Made by a program: the position numbers and the translations under genes. Below the pieces are notes generated by a model. That model was given only the letters and a program-made list of their open reading frames with translations, had not been told where the DNA came from and made no database searches. Positions 1 through 12,318 of a stretch of 64,000 nucleotides of DNA are shown one piece after another; positions within the stretch are counted from its first letter, which is position 1; each line of letters starts with the position of its first letter. Origin of the DNA: Trichoplax sp. H2 (taxonomy: Eukaryota; Placozoa; Uniplacotomia; Trichoplacea); assembly GCA_003344405.1 (NCBI GenBank), contig NOWV01000103.1:1-64000 (forward strand), read 5' to 3'.

Positions 1-1010
1 ATCAATTTCAATTGAGCAATCCAGGCTACTACTGTACTACTAATAAGCTTTAGTATGGATAATGTTATTGGAGGATTAGGCTCAAAAGAGAGAGAAGACG
101 AATGAAAGTGGTTGAAAATTGCAAACGTCTGCAATTTCTTGCCGTTGCAAATGGCAAAGAATGATGTCATAGCTGGTCGCTATACAGTACAGTACTGTAC
201 AGTCACTGTGTACCGTGGAATGGTACCGCACTTGGTAGGATAATGCGTTTCATTTCAAGATACGGTACGGATTATTTTATTCCTAATATCACCATACTAT
301 ACACTAGTATATAGTACTGTATTTATTGCAATAATGGATTTATGAAATTTTAGTAATTATTGCTATTTTAGTGACAGGAATTTTCGTCAGGTAGCTTTTA
401 CTACTTGTTTTTACTATCCAGTACAGTAAAAATAAGTACTGTAGTTATATACTGTACAGTACTGCATAACATGAATTGGTTACAGTACTGTACAAAGTGT
501 CTCAGAAAGTCTGTCCGTACAGTAGTACAGTACACTAGTACACTTACTGTACTTAGTAAGTACAGTACACTGAGTACAGTACTGTACAGTCAATCGCGTT
601 ATACTGTACAGTGTACAGTACTTTACACCCGAGAACCTGGAATTTGTGGTTGGCATACAGTACTGTACACACTGTACTGTACAGTACAGTACACTGTACA
701 GTACAGTACAGTACAGTACTGTATTCAAACTTTTTCCACACGACTGTACTGTACACTGTACAGCAGTTCACTGTACTGTACAGTACAGTACAGCACTTCA
801 CCGTACTCAGTACTATGTACTGTACGTGATGGAGGCTGACTGTACTGTAGGACCTGCCCGCTTTTTATACTGTAAAAAGAGAAAAGAGGACACCAAAAAG
901 GTTCATTGGCAAATGATGTGTGCAAGCCAAAACTTGCAAACGGTAATCAAAAGCAATTGACAAGTGATTGGCAAAGCTTTTCTTCACCTATTTCCTATGT
1001 GGAATACAAG
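1..1010. repeat. Degenerate TACAG/CTGTA pentamer arrays, self-complementary
   Basis: No gene is seen here. From about 181, and most densely from 415 to 860, the sequence is built of pentamer runs (TACAG)n and (CTGTA)n switching direction. This makes perfect palindromes such as GTACAGTACTGTAC. All six frames stay partly open because the pentamer lacks stops in several phases. The open frames encode only Y/C/T/V/Q/S/L strings, so they are composition artefacts. The segment ends just before the KHDC4 start codon and may include its promoter; no TATA or initiator is recognisable. Confidence 0.8.
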
Positions 1011-4000
1011 ATGGCTACCCAAAGTGTTCGGTAAGTTCAAAATAATCAAAAAACCTATCTCGACGTTCAGTAAGTACAGTAAAGTGTTGTCATTGGAATA
1101 AGAATGCATTTGCACTGATCAAAATCAGCAAAATGTTCATGAATCCTGACCCATGTTCGGCAACCAATCGGTTGATGTTGTACAGTACTACAGGCATCCT
1201 TCACACTACTATCACACATGAGTACAGTACACTACAGTAAGTGTTAGCCAACTTTGCAAGAATTGAACTTTTCACTAAAAAAAGTGGTAGCCAACTTTGC
1301 AAGAATTGGAACTTTTCACTCCAAATTTGGCCTAGTCATTTTCGTGACTACACAGACCACACACAACAGTGTAGACCGTGTGATGGTGTCGGCCATGCTC
1401 ACAAGTTACCTGCATACTATTGCTTGACGTTACAATTACTGCAAGTACAGTACTGTACATTGACTACAGTATGGCAAACTTTGCAAGAATTGAAACTTTT
1501 CACTAAAAAAAGTGGTAGCCAACATTGCAAGAATTGGAACTTTTCACTCCAAATTTGGCCTAGTCATTTTCGTGACTACACAGAGCACACACAACAGTGT
1601 AGACCGTGTGATGGTGTCGGCCATGCTCACAAGTTACCTGCATACTATTGCTTGACGTTACAATTACTGCAAGTACAGTACTGTACATTGACTACAGTAT
1701 GGCAAACTTTGCAAGAATTGAAACTTTTCACTAAAAAAAGTGGTAGCCAACTTTGCAAGAATTGGAACTTTTCACTCCAAATTTGGCCTAGTCATTTTCG
1801 TGACTACACAGACCACACACAACAGTGTAGACCGTGTGATGGTGTCGGCCATGGCCAGCTCACAAGCTACCTGCATACTATTGCTTGACGTTACACTTAC
1901 TGCAAGTACAGTACAGTACATTGACTACAGTATGGCAAACTCCGTCAACGGTTGGCATGACCTATCATGGACGGTATGTACAGTACTATACACTGTACTG
2001 TACTGTACTGTACTCACAGGATTCAAGATCGGCCATCTAGACATCATCGAAAACATCTTCAATAACTAAATTCCTATCATGTATTGCACAAAGATTGTCA
2101 TTATACTACGTTGATCAAATTTACCAACAGTTGCTCTCTTGTGTATATACAGTATAGAGACATACTCTTTAACGTTTTGTTATTGTTTTAATGATAGGAC
2201 TAAACGTAAAAGTAAATGGGATCAACGTGCTCCCAATGTCAATGATAAAGCCAATTTAACCACAGAAAATAAGGCTGATGATAATCCACCTTCAACTGTA
2301 AATGAAGAGGATAAAGCCGCCGTAGCCAAAGCTGCTGCAGCAAGATTAAATGCTATCTTAGCTGCGAAAGGCAAGATTATCAAGAGTGAACCACCTACTG
2401 CTCTGGTTCGACTGACTACAGTATTCATTCTTCTTACTCTAGATGACAGTGTGCCATATTAAAGGAACAGGATAGGACAGTTTCATTCGTACTCTACATC
2501 ATGCTATTAAGACGTTCACAAACTAAAACATACATTATTGAACTACGTGTACTCCACCCTGACGATTTCTGTCTTGTAAAGTGTAGTAAGGAGAACGCGC
2601 TATCAGCTCATATTAATAAACCGATATCAGTATCAAACATTTACGATCGTTCTTCTACGCATAGCTACTAAAGTACAGTACAATAGCATCAATCAAGATA
2701 GTCTACGTAAATAGTGAATCGATCAGCCACTGTTCCATATTTTAAAGATGCATACTCTTACAATACAACTTGCTTCATAGACTCTCCTACAGGTATAAAC
2801 ATGTTATCAACCATTTCACTCATAATATTTAGGCTAAACCCACAACTACAAGTAGTGTGACGAATACAAGTACGAGTAGTACCTCCGATAACAATGGAAG
2901 CAATCAAGCTTCGAAATCATCTCAACCAGCAGTAATTACAGCCGAAATAGAAATTAATGACTTAATTAGCAGGTAACCCACACAAGATGTGAATTTATGA
3001 TTATGGTAATGCCGGCAGTATGCAATTATGCCTTAGATATACTGTATTTCTGTTTTTGTAGGACTATTCTATGTAAAGGCCTAACTCAGGATGATGTAAG
3101 TAATCAATGTGACAAATTTCTTTCGTAAAATAGTCAAGTCGATATAATCTCCACCATTCATGCCTTACTTTATATAGTATAGTCTAAGCAATGGAAGTTA
3201 ATGCATTCCATTTTATCAATTTTTTTACTATCAAAATTTTGTTCAACATTCAAATTCTATGCATTGTATATGCTATTTTACATAGATTAACAGACAGTCC
3301 GGTGCTGCCGTATCAACTAAAGGGCGTTACATCTCACCCAGTGAGAAACTAGGCATTGATTTAACAGTGTAAGGCTAATAATTTGACTTTTATTAATGAA
3401 TCTTAAATATTATCTGCTTGTTCTAACATTGCTCCTTCAATTACAGTAGTAACAATATTTATAGCGAATTTGTGTTTTATTCTTGCCATAAACAGAGATA
3501 GACCTTTATACCTACATATTCAAGCAGCGGCAAAGGAAAATATTCACAGTAAGCTTTTTTTAAAAGATTATTTCTTCATCGCGTTATCGCTGTAGGCAAA
3601 ATACTCTTATAGACGAAATAATTATCTTCTATTTTATATCTAGCTGCTGCTAGAATTATTTTAGCAAAGATTGCCAAAATTGATCCAGCAACTAAACCTG
3701 AAGTTAAATATACACCAGCAGATGCCGCTCCATCATCAACTGACGTCACTACTACAACAGTGCCTCTTCCAACAGGGGTAGCTAGCTTTCTTATTTTTTT
3801 GGTCAATAGAATTTTGACCTACGATACCGTACTGTGTCAAAGTAACATCGATCTTATACTTTGTTATTGTCTAGCTACATTATGTCCAGGATAAGGTCTT
3901 TGTGGGTCTAAATGACGCCCCTGCACAATTTAATTTGAAAGAAAAATTACAGGGTTCAAATGTAATAATTTAGATCTTTGCTAAATTATGACCATTATCG

Positions 4001-7000
4001 GAAGACTTCATATTCGATTAAACCAATGAATAAACTCCATATTGATATATTAAATCTAGGGTAGCTTCTTCCTGCACATAATAAAAGAAACAGGCGCAAA
4101 GGTAATAAAATTACTTATTAGTTCATTGTTGGGTCTAAGGGTTAAATAGACTAGCAACTGTCTCCTAATGTTGTTGTTGTTATTCTGTGTATAGTTTATA
4201 ATATAACAATCCTTAAGCTTCACTATTGGTATCCCAGTAGTTTGATGATATTTATGGATTTTGAACGGCTGTTGCGTTGATAGGTGCAGTTAAGAGGGAA
4301 GGGCTCTGGATACATCGAACCGACTTCCGGCAAGGAAGCCTTCGAACCGTTACACATTTATGTGAAGTATGTATAAGTGCTATTCTCGTATATAAAATAA
4401 CTATATTATGTCGTACCTGGCTTAATTCGTTCTTCAATGTACTATATGCATTTTTTTTTATATTTGTTCTTATGAACGTAGTCATGGAACATACGAAGGC
4501 CTCGAATCTGCAAAAAAGCTTTGTCAAAATCTAGTTGACACGGTAAATTAATTTACAAATTATGCACGTAGTATTGCATTCCATTGTATGCATACCATAC
4601 CGTACGTGATTATGTAGAGATAGCATAATTATAGCCTATTTATCATATGATAATTAATTTTAATATAGGTAAAGCAACAATATAAACAATTTGAAGAATC
4701 ACAAGCGAAGGCTCAAGTTCCCATAACATATCAGTCTCCTTATCCAACACCTAGTAAGAATTTTCTCGTTGGGACAATTTAATGTACTGATAATTAATTA
4801 AGCATTCTAATTTCACGATAAAAACAAAAAAACCTTAGGAGGGTAAAGAAGGTGGATAATTTCCTTCAAGAATTAATTATTCCATCGATACCACCCTCCA
4901 ATAATAGTAGCAGTTTGTTTTAGTTTACTGTCTGAGAGGCATGACTGCTTGAAATTACTACGGCTGCTAACATGTCCAATTAATAAAAATTGTAGCTTAA
5001 TTAACAATAAGGATACACACCTATGTACAGGTTACGAATTGATATTAACATTTTCTTTGAATTCTCCAAGATACAAATTATTTTGCATCTGGATATCCCC
5101 CACCTTCTCCGGTACTTTGAATATTATATAATTTTAGTTACGGTATATATCATTAGTATATATGGCATGTTATAAACCCAACAATGTGTTTTGTTCTGTA
5201 TTTTCCATGTGTATTAGGTACCTTATCAGAATATGTATGGGTATCCTATGTATGGGCAGCAACAAGTACCTCCTGCTCTTCCACCTCATATGGTAGGACA
5301 CTGTATCTGATGATGTGTAAATCATTTGTTTCTTATCTAGTACGTTTCATCAATTCATAGGTCTCACCTAATCCTTATGCCTCTCCATATGGACAATTCG
5401 GTAAGTTATGAAAATAATGCGCAATTAACATGATATATTTCGCAATAATTTGATTTTGGAATCTACTTTATGGCAAAAAAATATAGCAAATTATGGACAA
5501 TCAAATCAGTATCAAGGAAATATGTACAATAATTATTACGGTTATCCAATGGCTACTTCTACTCAAAACGAAATTCCTCAAGTGTCGCCATCAACCGTAA
5601 GTAGCCGTTCTTGTCCAATTGTCCGAGTTGGTATTCTCTTAAAAATGTTGCAACAAGTACTGTACTGTAACTTAATTGAATTATAATCTTGTATTCAAAT
5701 TTAGTAGATTAGAGAAATTTCTTTCTTTGATTTGTGATTACTGTATCATGTATTAAGTATAATATAAAAATGTAAAATGCTATTTTCATACTAGACCGTA
5801 AATCAAGAAGAGCCACCGGCGAAAAAATTAAAAAATGAAGAACCAAATAGGTAAATTTCGTTGGGTTGTGTAAATTACTCTTAAAAATTTGAAAAATTAA
5901 ATCAATCGATTTCCAATTACAATAGTAGTTCAATTGCGGAAGATTCCAGTGAACTCCCCCAAGATATCGAAAAAGTATGCTGTAATTAGATAGTGTAATA
6001 AATAAAATTGATTGGATTTCGAAGTTAAATGTATTAAATTTTCCTATCTGATTGTCCCAACTATTGTAGATGCCTAATCTACCTGATTATACCAATACTC
6101 TAAACGCAATAGGGAAGGTATAATATGACTAACGGCTTCTTAAATTTTCAGAAATTTCCCACAATCCGTTGCAGGGATATGGTGCCATTATATTATTGTA
6201 CTAACGCGAAATTTTTTTTGCTTTACTTTATTACTTGTTGGCTTTGTTTTTCGCCTATGTAATTGATAGGATGAGATTTCGCAGAAAGTAGGGAATAAAG
6301 CTATTGACGTGCCAGATCCATTTGGATTATTAGGAACTGGTAAATCTAATAGTAAACCAAAATCATCAAGACAAAATACTGAAACATCAGCAATGAAAGA
6401 TCGAGATTTAATGCCTCCGCCAGCATTTCTTCCTGTATCTAATCCAATAGGTAATGGTTTGTTTGAAAATAATTTCGCATTAGACAAATTTCATACATTC
6501 ATTGAAGTTTCTTTGCGATAAATTACCGGACGTGAAAAAGATGTAGCAATTTTGTATGGCAAAAGAGATAGTATAAGATGACAATTTAACAATGATATTT
6601 TAATTTCAACTGAAATTTTGCACCGTATTTTAGCAAGTCATTAATTTTTTTACAAATACTATTTCATATTCTTGGGAGTCTAAATGGTACATAGAATCCG
6701 TACAAGAACTATCTTGAAATTTTACGTATATTTTAATAGTTAAATTGATTTATCTGCTCGTGTTTTTATCTAATCCATGGTTTATTTTATTCTTTATGAC
6801 TTCTTTTCTTCCTTAATTTCATACAATTTTGGTGCCACGTGATGTCTCGCCCCCATCAACAAATACCAACTGGACTAACAATCATACGTAATTAATTTAC
6901 TAATGTCAAATTTGTTTTGTATTATTGGTGTTGTTTATTGAAATATAGCTCCTGGAAACACTAAAATCCAAGCCTCCAATGGTTTTAAATCTACCACTAA

Positions 7001-7160
7001 GCAGAAGAACTCAACAGGTGAAAGTAGTAAATCAGGGCTGTTGTCTTTAGCCTCTTACGGTTCAGATTCTGATGAAGAATCTTCCGACAGTGCAAGCGCA
7101 CCAGATGGTAATCGCTTGCCATTTTGGGCTGCACATGATTATAAAAAGGCAACCGAATAG
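1011..7160 (+). CDS. KHDC4: KH domain-containing protein 4 (BLOM7-like splicing factor)
   Basis: RNA-binding KH protein; the vertebrate orthologue is linked to pre-mRNA splicing and snoRNA-host processing. Exons: 1011-1030, 2198-2405, 2833-2972, 3062-3095, 3286-3368, 3496-3548, 3644-3777, 3875-3961, 4060-4101, 4284-4366, 4482-4542, 4669-4753, (5148-5152?), 5218-5292, 5361-5400, 5487-5596, 5795-5850, 5926-5974, 6070-6117, 6270-6450, 6949-7160. With the 5-nt exon the sum is 1806 nt (601 aa; human 614 as I recall). Visible hallmarks: N-terminal [16 protein letters not shown] then [20 protein letters not shown] (first KH-like region); [12 protein letters not shown] and [15 protein letters not shown] (second KH); a Tyr/Pro/Gln-rich linker; [10 protein letters not shown]-terminal [11 protein letters not shown] and LPFWAA. 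The ATG is chosen because exon 1 (six codons plus two bases) splices in frame to the conserved KSKWDQ. The junction at 4753 is unresolved: without an extra 3n+2 bases, or the alternative donor at about 4769, the frame breaks. Confidence 0.93.
1284..1960 (+). repeat. 228-bp tandem repeat, three copies, in KHDC4 intron 1
   Basis: Copies begin at GTGGTAGCCAAC at 1284, 1512 and 1740, an exact spacing of 228 bp, and are more than 95% alike by eye. The third copy is truncated after about 1950. Each unit contains one palindromic CAGTACTGTAC element. 228 is a multiple of three and one frame lacks stops, so a 215-codon open frame (1241-1888) arises. It has no ATG at its start and lies inside an intron, so I do not treat it as a gene. 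Confidence 0.9.
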
Positions 7161-7342
7161 TGTAAAGCAGTTGATTTTTAGATTGTCTTATAGTATATTT
7201 ACGTTAGCCTTCATCATAGTCATTCATTTCTAATATTCGTTACTGTATTGTATAGCAGGTAGTAAATAATGTCGTAATGTATCATAAATTTCGTGACTTG
7301 ACATTGCTATAAATTAACTACTTTTTCATCAACATAATAGAA

Positions 7343-7348
7343 AATAAA
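7343..7348 (+). promoter_or_regulatory. Candidate poly(A) signal of KHDC4
   Basis: AATAAA lies 183 nt after the KHDC4 stop codon; a second copy is at 7525-7530. The region 7161-7757 between the convergent KHDC4 and WDR41 stops is AT-rich. Apart from these signals I see nothing in it. Confidence 0.4.
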
Positions 7349-7757
7349 TATCATTTAGTATTTGTAATTTGAGCGATTGCTTTTCTTCCAACCTGGAAGA
7401 TTGACTGATTGATAAACAAATACATATGTGATGAATGCATTGAGAGAGACATGAATATGTTATGCGAATATATCATTTAATCAAGTAATTTTGCTACATC
7501 ATTATCGTAATATAAAATATTTCGAATAAAGAATTTACGTATTTGACAGATTATGCTGTTTTGTTTATTACATTGTGTAAATTTAATAATAAGCCTAATT
7601 TTGGCCTATAAAAATATACATAGTGAAAAATAAACTCTAAAATCAGAAACTTGAATTTATAATGTCATGATTCAGGCATTTAATATACAATATAGTACAC
7701 AAACTATGAATCTATAATATAAAATATTATGTTCTATTCTATAAACTTTTTACGGAA

Positions 7758-10700
7758 TCATGAAGTTGTTGATGACAGCATCTTAGCAACTGTATCGTTC
7801 TTCTTTTCTGTCTCGGTCAAGTGATTCTTTCATTATAAATCGAATTCATTTCATGTAAGCATTGTGGTCGAAGTGAAGTTATGAAAAATTGAAATAGGAA
7901 TTATATTTTTGAAGAAATACTTTTCAAAATTTGTAATCTACCGAAAGTAGGCGAATGCCTGTTAATAAGTGATAAGACTTACCCGCCAGAGAATAACTTG
8001 GTTATCCACCCCACATGATACAAAAGAAAATTCATGACAATTGAGGAGTTTCTATCATTTAGATTGAAGCAAAGTTAATAAAACTGTTGTAAGCTGGTTT
8101 ACTTGGCAACTATCATAAAGAGTAATATCAAGTTTTCCCAACTTCTATTCCCCCGGCATGAACGGTACAATCTCCAATTAAGACGGGTGGTCCGTAGCAG
8201 GTTTTAGGACCGAGGAGACTAAAGATGATTTAATAGAAGTAAGAAATGTTTATTTTTTCGAAATATACCATGTACTATGTTATTAACAGTCCTACTACTG
8301 TCAAGGTAGTACCTGCTGCCTAAAAACTTTCTTACGCCAGTAAATTTCTTAATGGTATCATCTTTAATATCTAATCAAGGAATATATTAATCATTTAAAC
8401 CAATTTTATGAGTACCAGTGTAATACTTGTCCAACAAGAATCCTCAACTTTAGACCTACTAGCAAGTTACTATATTCAACCCAAACTAATATACCAAATC
8501 TCACCAATTGCGCACGACCATAATCTTACAGACCCGTCTTGTGAACTTGTTACTAAATACCCTCTAAAATATGGGGAAATAATTGATTTGTTTAGGGATA
8601 CAAATAGTTAAAATACGTACAAATAGAGTACGTATAGTCTTCAATAAAATAATATGCCGAAAATCAAGTTCAAAGTTTTCTTTTTAACGAGGGATAAATC
8701 GATTTCAAATTAATGTCACACGTTATACTTACAGTGTTGATAGAAAAGCGAGACTAGTTACTTTCAAAGGATGAGCATTTACCACACCCGTCAGGGTAGT
8801 CCCTAATTTGATAGTAGCAATACGCGTATCATCATTTTATATCATGGAATTACATCGTATATTAATCAACTAGTAACCTCGCCCAGTATGAAACAAAAAA
8901 AAGCCATTTCCAACTGCAGCAAAAAGAAATTCCTATAATATAGGTATGAAGGAAATTTCAATTCGTTCGAATTAAAATTATCAGTATGGAGGTTACAATA
9001 TATCTTTATCGACTTGATTCATTACATTCTCTAAGCTTAGTAATTCCTGGACACTGTATGGGAAATCATGAAATTGGCTATCTTCTCGTTTATAGGTTTC
9101 ATGATTATTCAAGATACAGGTAACTTCAAAATTATCGGCTGATTCTGGTATAGACCAAATAACAACTGAGCCATCCAAGGAAGCGGAAGCAAAGCAAGTA
9201 TCTGATGAAATAATGTAGATGATAGCCAAGATAGGGGTACGAATAGTTTACTTAGAACCAGTAAAAATTTATAATAGCAATAACTTTAGAATTAAAATGA
9301 ACCTTAGCTTACGATCTGCCTAATTTACCTGATATCTTTAGAAGGTGTCGAATATGTTCGGGATGTGAGGTTTTAAGAGCATATCTGTGGCGTAGGATAA
9401 CTCGACAATTATTTCCATCAATAAATTGTATTTGGAAAATTTCTATTCGTTTAAATCAAAAATTAGAGGCATTATGGTTATCATAAAATATTTTCTAGTG
9501 CAAAATGTGAAGTGATTGTAATTAATCTTTATATTTGCCGAAAGAATGACTACACAAGTGTAATATATTTGGGCACATGACTTACGTAACTCATTGTCGT
9601 CAGAAGCAGCGATCAAGAATTCTCTTCTCACAATTAACAGACTATGAATATCAGCTAAGGTTAATAAGAAAACAGAAGTGTTCTGTTAACACTTTTATCA
9701 TATTGGGAGTCAGTAACGGACAAGATAGAAGCAGAATTAGGCTTACAATGTAGATTGCTTGTCATATCCATGTCATGTATTGAAAAGCCATGGTAGGTAA
9801 ATACATTAAGTCCACCGCCGGCAGCACATACGACGTTTTGGTCTTGAATGTTAATAAAAACCTTGAGTAAAAAGTACATCAAAATGAGATATTATTACAT
9901 AATTATATGTACGATTTTATAGGCCATACGCGTATACTACAATTAAATCGATTTCATGACCACTCACTTTAATAGAGCCTATTAAGGATTCAACATGTGT
10001 CATTAAACGTCCTTTTTCCAATGACCAGAACTGATATCAGCAGGGAATAATACATTTTTCTAGCTCAAGAAAATCTCTATTTTTACATAGTAATTTTCAT
10101 TTTTTTTCGTAGGCAACATCTAGTATTAACTGTATACCCATATTGACTGTTATAACAATCATCTATTCTAGTTAGGTTAATAATAAGTAATCTGTTACTG
10201 CATAAAAGAGTGGAAATAAGGCTACCATTATACTATATCGCTTAATTAAAGCATGAAATATCACAAAATTGAAATGCATGCAGTATAATAATTGTTATAA
10301 TCAGATAAAGTTGTGTGCATATAATATACACAGTTAGAAAAAAAGTATAATAAACGTGGGTTCTACTAGTATTCATTGATCGAACGAGCTCACCATTTTA
10401 GGGTATCTAATACAAAGACACTCGTATATATATATATTAGGTAGGATACACAAACTGATTTATCGGACGATCCCGTAATTAACACCTTGCTTTCGTCCAC
10501 CACAATCATACTTGTTATAGGTCTAGTATGCTGCTTTAAGTGATGTAGTAAGATGCCATCCTATAATATGATTATCGAATTATGTCAAAAAAAATGATTT
10601 GTGAACCATAGCCGACTAGCATTAGAATAATTTGATCTTATTTCACGATCATTTCATTGCTTTAGCTAAAAACAGTGGGTACAATCGGAGTATAGTTAAT

Positions 10701-12318
10701 CATCTATGAAACTCTGAACTGCAATTGATGTAATCGCTACACTCTCATAGCAATGAGCATAACAGTCAGCTGCATAAGATAAAATTAATAATCTCTAAAT
10801 TACTTTCATTATAGCTACAACTAACCTCGATATCCCAGATGATAACCGTACCATCATCGCTACCGGTTACGATCCTAGTTCAAAGATCAAAACAGATATC
10901 ATTAGCTGTAACGATATCTAAATTTATTCGCTAAGATGCTGATATATCACGGTGTATTATGTTACAAGTAAATATAGAATATGAAAGATAGATGATCAGA
11001 TTGCTAAATATTAATATTTATTGTTGATAGCCTATTTCTCATGGAACTTTCCAGTTTAAATGGCAAAATGTGAATAGAATTGTATTATAACTGTATAACA
11101 CCAGAATAAAATTGTAAAAGTAGCAATATAATTTATTCTAATATGAATAATACAGTATATGCGGATGTACGGTAGTATGCAATTCACTACAATACGCGTA
11201 CAGTATGTTGTCTTAGATGTTTACTATTATTACGATTTGACAAATTATTTTACTATGCACGAGAAACATGAACGCTAAAGGACAAACAACTGGGATAGTA
11301 CTAAGTGGCATACCTAATACTAACCGATGACCATCACTACAAACTATAACAGAAGTATTTAGAAGGTATTTTAGTAGTTGATGTTGTAACAGAGAAATTT
11401 ATAGATTGGAAATGAATGAATCTATCCTGTTGATTTGAGGTTACAGTGTTGCCATGATTAGCGATATGAATTTACTTGTAAAATTCTATTTAACATTATT
11501 AGTACCTATCATTTCCAACACAAAGCAAGAGTCTAACAATGTCTGTATGCTTGTTTAATAGTTGTATCTCTCTGTAATCATTGAATGGCTGCTCATTATC
11601 CAGCTCAGGAACCTCGCCATCATGCTACACATCAAGAAGAAAAAAACAAGGGAAAATATTTAGTTAATATCTACATGAAATAAAAATTAGCAACGCAACT
11701 GTGTCCGTTACAAGTCACGCTTTACTAGACAGGAATTGATGTCCTATCGACGTCATGTATTCAAGACTACATTAATTAAGTCTGTAGGGTTCAAAATCAA
11801 TATGCCATTAATCATCATCATTCTTCAATATCAATTCGATAACTACGAAAGCAAAGATAATTAATAGTTAGTCAAGATTATCTCATTCTATTTATCTGAA
11901 TCTGAACACTCTTTCCATCCATGAAGCAGGTCTACTGTAGATCAGACCTTAGCTATTCAAATTTATTGTACAGTATCAAAAGCAAGCAATTGGATGCCTG
12001 AAATTGATTGAACTGAATACAATTGCTGGTAGTCCTATGATCGATATTGATCGTTCAAGTCTTATCGATGCAGCTAAGCTTAATAATCTCCATCAATATT
12101 AACTGACGAATACTGACGAATCATTATTAATCTGCTTCATCATTCAACGTCAACAAACGTGGCTACCGTAACGATAACTAGTAGCATTTTATTTAAGAGT
12201 GGAGATTTAACGACATACAGAAGAGAACATTGATAACATTTTCCAATCGAACGAATTACATCCTTACTATTGCAGGTTTATCCGGTCCAGTGAGTAGTTT
12301 CCACAAATTTCGGAACAT
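7758..12318 (-). CDS. WDR41: WD repeat protein WDR41
   Basis: Beta-propeller protein; in vertebrates it anchors the C9orf72-SMCR8 complex to lysosomes. Exons, transcription order: 12318-12268, 11624-11506, 10874-10826, 10560-10450, 10030-9964 (donor could be 9968), 9842-9747, 9654-9586, 9442-9329, 9201-9026, 8932-8878, 8802-8733, 8563-8505, 8361-8313, 8218-8143, 8051-7983, 7826-7758. Sum 1299 nt, 432 aa (human about 459). Visible: start MFRNLWKLLTG, like vertebrate MLRWLIGG; then HTDIVRLLLCVGNDRIVTGS and DDGTVIIWDIE; LITGSSDKSV; FASASLDGSVVIWS; FAAVGNG; LVTSSQDGSVRLWS; and a final FVSCGVDNQVILWR. The recurrent G-S-x-D-G-S-V-x-W pattern defines the WD units. All exon phases match. The least certain parts are the exon at 8361-8313, the 10030 exon donor and the terminal 23-codon exon, which were chosen by phase rather than strong homology. 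Confidence 0.93.

Noticed and set aside
405-960. Several overlapping open frames on both strands
   Set aside because: They are by-products of the stop-free TACAG/CTGTA pentamer; the peptides are pure composition strings and conflict with each other.
1241-1888. 215-codon plus-strand open frame
   Set aside because: Tandem repeat inside KHDC4 intron 1, no ATG at the start, no family resemblance.
10444-10449. GTATCC donor of WDR41 as a U12-type intron
   Set aside because: The 5' site resembles the U12 consensus, but no convincing branch-point motif precedes the acceptor at about 10031.
11305-11345. Short minus-strand segment with acceptor and donor (CSDGHRLVL) as a WDR41 exon
   Set aside because: The phase is incompatible with the preceding exon; direct splicing 11506 to 10874 gives the conserved NDRIVTGSDDG, so this is a decoy.
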